This document shows positions 56,131 through 64,000 of a DNA stretch of 64,000 nucleotides, piece by piece. The notes below the pieces were generated by a model. The model saw nothing but the letters and a program-made list of their open reading frames with translations. It was not told where the DNA came from and ran no database searches. The DNA is from Rutidosis leptorrhynchoides (taxonomy: Eukaryota > Streptophyta > Magnoliopsida > Asterales > Asteraceae), in assembly GCF_046630445.1 (NCBI RefSeq), contig NC_092335.1, positions 627,781,501 through 627,845,500 of the forward strand. The letters run 5' to 3'. Every line of letters starts with the position of its first letter. The stretch's first letter is position 1. Made by a program: the position numbers and the translations under genes.

Positions 56131-56532
56131 TTAAAGAGTGAAGCCTCGTTGGCTCGCCTCGTAGTGGAGTCGCATTATTTCGCTCCCCATTGCTTCGTAG
56201 GCGTAACCTCGCTGGTTTAAGAGGTTTTCTTCTGCACATTTTAAAGGCCCTTCTCGGCATAAGGTTACGTACTCGTAATTAGAGTCCGTTTGGTTCTTTG
56301 GCCAATCTCCGGAGTGAGTCGGTTTTCCACATTTCACACATTTACCCAAATGACGTGCTCGACGCCTTTTAGCTGATTTAGATTTTCCTCTTGCATAGTT
56401 TGTCTCATTTAGTTTCTGTCTTTCTTCTTTCCTCGCCTTATCGCATCTTTTCTTAATATCTAACACCACATCCCTTGGTAAAATCTTATCGCACTTTAAA
56501 ATGAAATGGTTGTAGATATACTGACTGCGCAT
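56131..56532 (-). CDS. E3 small basic Cys-rich protein, 133 aa
   Basis: Intact ORF between pol and the stem-loops, starting MRSQYIYNHF. An upstream Met exists at 56556, but the 56532 ATG directly follows a pyrimidine-rich tract ending TTTCAAG, like a splice acceptor. A helical, charged N-terminal part leads to an Arg/Lys block (KSKSAKRRRARHLG, about residues 52-65). C-x2-C (CVKC) follows at once, then a His and a further Cys about 25 residues on (LCREGP). The combination of a basic block abutting a zinc-finger-like Cys pair recalls the small nucleic-acid-binding cysteine-rich proteins of carla-type plant viruses (resemblance of layout only). Not a known Athila gene to me. The likely role is nucleic acid binding. 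Confidence 0.6.
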   Translation of the reverse strand: MRSQYIYNHFILKCDKILPRDVVLDIKKRCDKARKEERQKLNETNYARGKSKSAKRRRARHLGKCVKCGKPTHSGDWPKNQTDSNYEYVTLCREGPLKCAEENLLNQRGYAYEAMGSEIMRLHYEASQRGFTL

Positions 56533-56693
56533 CTTGAAATTACACAATAAAAACAAAAAGAAATTAAAAAGGTAGAATGGAGGGAGAAGACTAGTTCTTT
56601 AGGGTCTGCTAGGGAAAGACCAATCTAACCCCACTCTTAAAGATAAGAATAAAAATCGAGAATGGAGTTTAAAACCTTAGAGTTACCCTGAAT

Positions 56694-59600
56694 TTATTTA
56701 TCCTTAGGGTAGAAGGTGGTTTCGTCTCTTTCCGTAGTATTGATTTCTTCAAAGTATAACTTGAGTCTGTGTCCGTTCACTTTGAAAGTTCCACCGTCTT
56801 TACCATACAACTCTGCATATCCAGATGGAAAAACCTGTTTTATTATATATGGCCCATTCCATCGGGATCTAAGTTTACCAGGTGAAAACTTGAAACGTGA
56901 TTGGAATACCAATACTTTATCCCCTTGTTCAAATTCTTTCTTTTTTAATCGTGCATCGTGCCATACTTTAGTTTTTTCTTTATATGTTTTAGAATTTTCG
57001 TACGCTTGTAATCTTAATTCATCTAGTTCGTTAAGTTGTAATAACCTATTTTCTCCGGCTTGTACAAGGTCAGTATTACATTCTCTCATAGCCCAGTATG
57101 CCTTGTGTTCAACTTCAACAGGTAGATGACACGCTTTACCGTAAGTCTAAATGGCGTGGTACATATTGGTGTTTTATATGCAGTCCTAAAAGCCCACAAC
57201 GCGTCATCTAACTTGCGTTGCCAGATTTTAGGGTTGTTATTAACCGTCTTCTCAAGTATGCGTTTTAAGGCACGATTCGTGTTCTCCACTTGACCACTTG
57301 TTTGCGGGTGGTACGAAGTAGAGAAACGATGAGTTACGCCATACTTCTTCAACACCTTTTCAAGAAGGTTGTTGGTAAAATGTGTTCCTCGGTCGGATAT
57401 GAGCGCTTTTGGGATTCCGAAGCGTGAGAAGAGATTTTTCAAGAAGTTCACCACCACCCTAGCATCATTTGTAGGTAAAGCTTTTGCTTCAGCCCACTTG
57501 GATACATAGTCAACGGCTACTAGTATGTACTTGCACTTATGTGAACTTGGAAAGGGTCCCATGAAATCGATTCCCCAAATGTCAAAGATTTCATAAACTT
57601 GGATGCCGGTTTAAGGCATCTCATCCTTTTTCGTGATGTTACCCGTTCGTTGGCATGCGTTACAAGTCCGAACGAAATCATGGGCATCTTTAAAGATCGT
57701 GGGCCAATAAAAGCCCGATTCAAGGATTTTTCTTGCAGTGTGGTTTGGTCCGAAATGACCGCCGGTTGGCCCTTGATGGCAATGCTCAAGAATTTGTTGA
57801 GCTTCTTGTCCGTACACACAACGGCAAATTATTTGATCCGCACCAACAAGAAATAGGTCTGGGTATTCCCAGAAATAAGACTTTAAATCCGCAAAGAATT
57901 TCTTCTTTTGCTGATAAGTAAGTCCTTTTTGTAGAATGCCTGAAGCAAGATAGTTTGCAAAATGGGCAAACCATGGGATTTCAGATTCTTTTTCAACCCT
58001 CATTAGAGATTCGTCAGGAAATGTATCTTTGATGATTGTATCATCAAGTTTATCTAATTCGGGGTTTTCAAGTCGGGATAAATGATCTGCAGCTAGATTC
58101 TCAGCTCCTTTCTTGTCACGTATCTCAATGTCAAATTCTTGAAGTAAAAGAACCCAACGTATGAGACGATGTTTTGCATCTAGTTTCGAGAATAAATACC
58201 TAAGTGCCGAATGGTCCGTGTAAATAATGGTCTTGGACAACACCAAATATGACCGAAATTTATCAAATGCATAAACAACCGCTAGGAGTTCTTTTTCCGT
58301 GGTGGTATAATTAATTTGGGCTCCCGTTAGAGTTTTACTTGCATAATAAATCGGAAGAAAATGATTATCGGGACGTTGTCCTAAAACAGCTCCTAAAGCA
58401 TAGTCGCTTGCGTCACACATTAGCTTAAATGGCATACTCCAATCTGGAGATACCATAATGGGAGCTTGTGTGAGTTTTGACTTTAGAATCGAGAATGCAT
58501 TCTCGCAATTAGAATCGAAGTCAAATGGAGCATCCTTTTCAAGAAGTTTGGTCAATGGGCGGGCGATTTTAGAAAAATCTTTGATAAATCGCCTATAGAA
58601 TCCTGCGTGACCAAGAAAACTTCTAATTGCTTTAACATTTGATGGTTTAGGTAGCTTAGAGATAACTTCAATTTTAGCTTTATCTACCTCTATTCCTGCA
58701 CGAGATATTTTGTGACCAAGTACAATGCCCTCCTTCACCATGAAGTGGCATTTTTCCCAATTTAGGACCAAGTTTGCTTTTTCACATCGGATAAGCATAC
58801 GTTCTAGATTGAAAAGACATGATTCAAAGGAGTCTCCAAACACGGAAAAGTCATCCATGAAGACTTCCATACAATCCTCTACCATATCATCAAAGATTGC
58901 CATCATGCACCTTTGAAAGGTTCCGGGTGCATTGCATAAACCAAACGGCATGCGGCGATAGGCAAAGGTACCGAAAGGACAAGTGAATGTGGTCTTTTCT
59001 TGGTCGTTGGGATCAATTGGAATTTGGAAGTAACCGGAGAAACCGTCTAAAAAGCAATAATATTCTTTTCCCGCTAATCGTTCAAGCATTTGATCAATAA
59101 AAGGTAACGGGAAATGATCCTTTCTAGTGGCATCATTTAGACGTCTGTAATCAATACAGACTCTCCAGCCGGTAACTGTTCTAGTTGGGACGAGTTCGTC
59201 CTTTTCATTTAATATAACGGTTGTACCCCCCTTTTTGGGTACTACTTGTACTGGACTAACCCATGGACTATCGGAGATGGGGTAGATTAACCCGGCGTCA
59301 AGAAGCTTGACGACCTCCTTTTTAACAACCTCTTTCATGTTGGGATTTAGTCTGCGTTGTCTTTGTACTACGGGTTTGTAGTCATTCTCAAGGAGAATTT
59401 TATGTGTACAATAAGACGGGTTTATTCCCGGAATGTCGGTTGTTTTCCAGGCTATAGCCTTTTTATGGGTTTTTAATACAGAAATTAGCTTATCCTTCTC
59501 ATTATCTGAAAGATGTGAAGCAATAATTACTGGTAATTTAGATGTACCTTCGAGATAAGCATACTCCAAGTGTTTGGGTAGCTCTTTAAGCTCTAGTACG

Positions 59601-62299
59601 GGTGGTTCTTCTAAGGAATTTTTTATACGGAATCTATCTTCATTTTTGATTTCCTCAAACGATTCCTCTTCCATGGGAATTTCTTCTATTATGGTCTCGT
59701 CATCCGTGACCACCTTCATCAACTCATTAAAATCTTTATCAATATTGAAGTATTCATTCTCACTTACCGGGGCTAACCCCGGGATATCAATTTCAAGTAG
59801 CTCCTTCAATTCATTCTCGACACAAAGATCTATAACATCAATTTGAAAACAAGAGTCATCGGTAGAAGTGGGTATTTTCATGGCTTTGTCAATGTGACAA
59901 ATTATTCTCTCGTTTCCCACACCTAGACTCAATTGTTCTTTTTGGACATTAATGATAGCATCTGCAGTGTTTAGGAAAGGACGTCCTAAAATGATAGGAA
60001 CTTTTGTGTCCTCTTGCATTTCTAGAATAACAAAGTCGACGGGAAAGATAAGTGAGCCAACTTTTACAAGTATATCCTCGGCTATACCTATTGGAGTATC
60101 AAATGATTGGTTTGCTAATCGAATACCCATTCGGGTTGGTTTTAAGTCTCCTAAGTCAAGTTTTAAATATAACGAGTAAGGCATTAAGTTAACACTTGCA
60201 CCTAGGTCGGCTAGTGCATCGTACACCACCGAATCACCCATCATACATGGTATGATAAAACTACCAGGGTCTCCTAATTTTGGAGGTACATTTTGTTTCT
60301 TTAAGATGGCCGAACATTCCTCATGGAGGAATGTGGCAGAAACGTCGTGGTATTTACCCTTCGAGGATATGAGATCCTTTAAAAACTTCCCGTAATTGGG
60401 CATATCCCTAAGAACCTCTGCGAGTGGCATGTTAATGCTAATTTGCTTAATCATGTCCGCAAATTTCTCATATCGCCTCGCGAGTCTGTCTTTTTTTAAT
60501 GCTTTTGGGTATGGAATAGGTTCCTTATGCACCTTTACTGTTGGTTCTTCACTTTTCTTTGGTATGACCTCAGGTGGATCATCTTTCTCTTGTTCTTTGT
60601 CAACTTGCTCATTTTCATCAACCGGAATTTGTAAAACAGAAGGACATAAAGGAACTTCCGGGGACTTAAGAGTCTCCGGTTTAGTAGTTAAACCACTTCT
60701 AGTAGTTATAGCATTTACATGCTCGTTCCTTGTTTGGGGGTTGTTGGGATTTACTTGAGTATTTGAGGGGAGAGTACCTGGTGGTCTCTCTGATAGTAAC
60801 TGTGATATCCTTCCAACATTCCTTTCTAAGTTTTGTATTGTGGCTTGTTGATTTCGGATTTGCTGAGTTTGGAGCTCTGCATTTTGCTCGTGCTTAACCA
60901 TAAAATCTCTTAAGAGATCTTCTAAACCAGATTTCCTCTCAGGTTGAGGTTGCATAATTGCTAATGGTTGTGGTTGCATAAGTGCTAGTGATTGTGGTTG
61001 ATTGTGTTGGAAATTATTTTGATAATTTCGTTGAGGTTGATTTCGGTTATTATAACCTGGTGGCGGATTTCTTTGATTTTGATTTGGGAAATTCCGGTTA
61101 TTTTGGTAACCTGGATTTCCTCCTTGATAGTTATTATTATTTGATCCTGAAGGTCCTCCTACTTGATAGCTGTTTATAGGAGGATATTTTCGGTTGTTTG
61201 CTTCTATAGCTGGAAAATCACTGAAGTTCATTTCACCTTTTCGTAAGTAACCTAAGAAATTTGCTTGCTCTTCCATTGTACTTTGATCACAATCTCTAGT
61301 AAGATGGGGACCTTGGCACAGTTCACATCCTACTCTGATAGCATGCATTTCCTTGGTTACTTTCTCGATTTGCCGTGCTTGATTTGCTATTTGAACTTTT
61401 AAAGAAGCAATTTCATCATTGCTTTCAATACTAGCAACATTTGATGATCTAGAGAATTCTATTTCTTGATGCCAATTATGGGAATGGGAAGCTAAATCAG
61501 CAATGATTGTGTGAGCGTCTTCAGGTGTTTTCTTCATGATCGAACCTCCGACTGCAACATCTATATCTTTTCTAGTTGCCACATTGACTCCTTTATAGAA
61601 TATTTGGACCTTTTGGAATGTATTCAACCCGTGTTGAGGACATATTCGAAGCATTTTATTGAATCGGGTCCAAGCTTCATAAAGAGTTTCATTAGGCTTT
61701 TGTTTAAAGTGATTTATGTCACTTTGTAATTTTGCTGCTTTTGAAGCAGGAAAGAATTCTGACAAAAATTTATCCATCATATCATTCCAGTTTTCAATAT
61801 AACCTTCTGGTAATGAGTCTAGCCAATCTCTTGCATCATCTTTTAAGGACCATGGAAAGATTTTTAAACATGCAACTTCATCGGTGACATCTTTGATTTT
61901 GAAAAGCTTGCAAATGCTTACAAACTTACGAAGATGCTCGTTAGCATCCTCATTTGGGGCTCCACCGAATTGACATGTATTAGTTACCATGTGTAAAAAT
62001 TGACCTTTTATTTCAAAGCCATCACTCATCGTGGGTTGGATAATTGTGTGGCCTTGACCTTTTCTTGTGGCCTTCATTAATGCTTCCATCGTTTGATTTG
62101 TATCAGCCATTTCTTCTTCTTCTTTAATAATCGGCTCTATGATTGGTTGAATTATTGGTTCAGAGTCGGATTCTAAGAAAAGTGACTCTAAATTTTTAGC
62201 AAGAGATTCTACTTCTTGAGCTCTTAAGCGTTCGTGGAATTTTCTTTCGGGTTCAGGATGTGAAGGAGTTAATTCAGCGTTGGAGGAACGTAAGTTCAT
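56694..62299 (-). pseudogene. E3 gag-pro-pol, Athila, two lesions
   Basis: Gag core about residues 90-280 (ARDWLDSLPEGYIENW). An Asn/Gln-rich stretch about 386-435. A CxxC...H...C element near 325-337. Protease DLGAS at 698-702. Reverse transcriptase about 1000-1180, with FMDD at 1147-1150. RNase H starts at about 1270 (CDASDYALG). The integrase zinc domain ends near 1555. A nonsense codon (TAA at 57611-57613) then stops the frame at codon 1563. The same frame goes on to about 57140 with the integrase core ([26 protein letters not shown]). A short deletion at about 57131-57145 shifts the frame into 57089-56694, the integrase C-terminal part, ending with YPKDK. Both lesions are single events, so the element died recently or is complemented in trans. 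Confidence 0.93.
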
Positions 62300-62778
62300 A
62301 CATTAAATTCTATTATGAGATCACAACACTAAAGGTTTATCTAGGGTTACCTACTTGTTTCTCTTTTTTAGTGTTTTTCGGTGTTTTAAAATTACTAGTA
62401 CTTCCTATTTCTTTTTGTTGTTTTTGTCCTTTATTAATTTTTTGAGGTTCCGGATTAAGTTTAACGAGTTTAGGATTGAACGGATCATACAATTTGGGAA
62501 ATTGTACAAAGAATTAAAGGATTTATTCAAAAACTTTGAACTTTCTTGGAAATGAATTTCCTCGAGAGTATCGAATAACATAAAAACAATGATAAAAACC
62601 CTTAAACAAACAGATTTTCCTTCTGATTTTGCCCACGTTTCGAATAGCCAAAAGATGCAGCAGAGGGGCAGGATCCTTCTATTGACCAATAAAATTGGTG
62701 ATCCAACAACCCGGTCCACGTACAAATCCAACTACTACTACGAATCAGAAAAATTATCTATTTATTTAACTGCCAACT
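62300..62778 (-). other. E3 leader between primer site and gag
   Basis: Short leader of about 480 bases. No separate gene. Short frames here match nothing. Confidence 0.6.
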
Positions 62779-62795
62779 CCCCGGCAGCGGCGCCA
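62779..62795 (-). other. Primer binding site of E3 (tRNA-Asp type)
   Basis: On the minus strand TGGCGCCGCTGCCGGGG, six bases from the LTR. This is the Athila/Tat type complementary to tRNA-Asp. Confidence 0.9.
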
Positions 62796-62801
62796 AAAAG
62801 T

Positions 62802-64000
62802 TGATGTGCTGGATCGTAACCTTTATTTATGAACGGATTTGAGTTGTTTTGTTACACGAATTGATTTATTGTATATGTGGTATTTTATTGAATTCAGGTT
62901 GATTTCACACATATATAGGCAACTAGTCCTATTCATGTAGTTTAGTTTGTTGGTAAATCCGATTCGTTCCACAGGGAGATGGAGTGTTTAATGGTTTTTA
63001 ATAGTCTTTGATGTCAAACTTAATTAAAGGGGGTTTTGGATTAGGAATTTATAATATAACAGTAACAGAAAATAACTTAACTAATTTACTTCATAAATAA
63101 AATTACAAGATTACAATAAATAACTTAAAAAGCAACTAAATGAAATTACGCTAATTATGATGCATTAATTATATTACTAGATGGTAATTAGTAAAATAGT
63201 AATTTTTAATAAAACTATATGTTTATAATTTTGTTTTGAGTAATTATAATATAAACTTATTTAAATTAACTAAATGACAAGTTTTAATTATATTAATATA
63301 AATTATTAGGAATAGTAATTTAACTAATTACAAACTAATTATAAGTTATAAACTTTTAATTAACACTAATTATAAGGTTAAAACATGTATTAAGGTATTT
63401 TATAATAACTAATATTAATTATATAGTAATAACCTAAATATAAATAATTAAATAATTAAAACCCTAATTTTACCCTAACTGGTACTGTAGCCGCGTTATT
63501 ACCTTACGCGTTTCGCGTATTTATACGCGTATCGCGTATAATTTAAAACCTACGCGAATTGTGTGATTCTGATCGTACAGTTTGATTTACAGGCATACGC
63601 GTTTCGCGTATACCATACACGATTCGCGTATGACTTATACGATGTGACAAACAGTCTGGTACGAATTTTAAGTATTTTTATGTAATCTTTTATATTTTAT
63701 AATAATAATTCGTAAATAATAATAATAATACGTTTACAAGAAATAATAATGGGATAAATGGGAGTGTTTACTTAAATGTGTCACCCCTAGGTCCATGGAT
63801 TGTTTTGAGTTTACGCCCTATTTAAAATGTTTTAGTAATAAACTTTATATTTTTCTTTCGAAAAAATATAAGGTTAAGACTAACTAAATAAAATCTAATT
63901 TTCATCGGATTCTTTTTAGATAGCTACTATTCCTTAAGTATTTAAATTGAGACCTAGCCTAGTTTTGACTTTCACCAATACCCAAATCGTAACGGTTTCC
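62802..64000 (-). repeat. 5' LTR of E3, cut by the window end
   Basis: Matches 48856-50051. Differences seen by eye include G/C, T/C and A/T changes near 63130-63230, the loss of three bases in a CG motif of the left copy (63551 area) and a CG-to-CA change in the left copy at 49651. The remaining 1.15 kb lies outside. Confidence 0.93.

Larger units (their letters stand above)
48856..64000 (-). mobile_element. E3: Athila-type Ty3 retrotransposon, runs off the window
   Basis: Minus-strand element: 5' LTR from 62802 rightward, tRNA-Asp-type primer site, gag-pol, small Cys-rich ORF, ATHILA ORF in the env position, polypurine tract and 3' LTR (48856-51204). The primer site, the DLGAS protease and the ATHILA ORF are Athila marks. 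Over the 1.2 kb of LTR visible twice I see about four substitutions and one 3-nt indel, so the insertion is young. Pol has two lesions. Confidence 0.95.

Overview
The window reads as nuclear DNA of a eudicot plant, probably an asterid such as Asteraceae (inference from the style of the repeats; no species can be named). It is AT-rich and packed with retrotransposons, and it holds two spliced host genes, both on the minus strand. They are a five-exon ROP GTPase-activating protein (25386-29005, 485 aa, CRIB plus RhoGAP) and a four-exon spliceosomal SmG gene (32948-35487, 80 aa, with a 23-nt exon). All their intron ends follow GT-AG and all reading frames join exactly.

Layout. 1-83 and 13160-13687 are the two halves of an old Ty1/copia relic split by a young, apparently intact Ty3 Tekay-type chromovirus (84-13159, called E1 here; target duplication caatt). 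Besides gag-pol, E1 has two extra sense ORFs before gag: an acidic repeat protein and an F-box protein. 14738-20886 is a nearly complete L1-type LINE with a perfect 17-bp target duplication; its ORF2 is broken at a run of 15 G. 20904-25385 holds a microsatellite, a SINE, a copia gag relic and a minus-strand retroposon. The host genes follow, with SINEs and MITEs in their introns and spacers. From 37262 a second, decayed LINE is split by a non-autonomous Tekay-like element (37716-47294, E2). E2 has no recognisable gag-pol but carries a 182-aa ORF and a decayed piece of a poly(A)-binding-protein gene. The LINE is then cut at 48608 by an E1-type LTR (E4), which is itself cut at 48856 by a minus-strand Athila element (48856 to beyond 64000, E3).

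E3 is nearly intact. Its pol has one nonsense codon and one short frameshift. Downstream of pol lie a small Arg-rich/Cys-rich ORF, a family of stem-loops with co-varying stems, a cluster of CG palindromes that also occurs in its LTR, and an intact ATHILA (env-position) ORF that may have a spliced leader exon. LTR comparison by eye gives the order E2 (about 1% divergence), E3 (about 0.3% over the visible part), E1 (about 0.1%).

The most unusual theme is accessory cargo: the three LTR elements with visible internal regions carry, respectively, an F-box gene, a PABP fragment, and a small nucleic-acid-binding-like gene with structured RNA.
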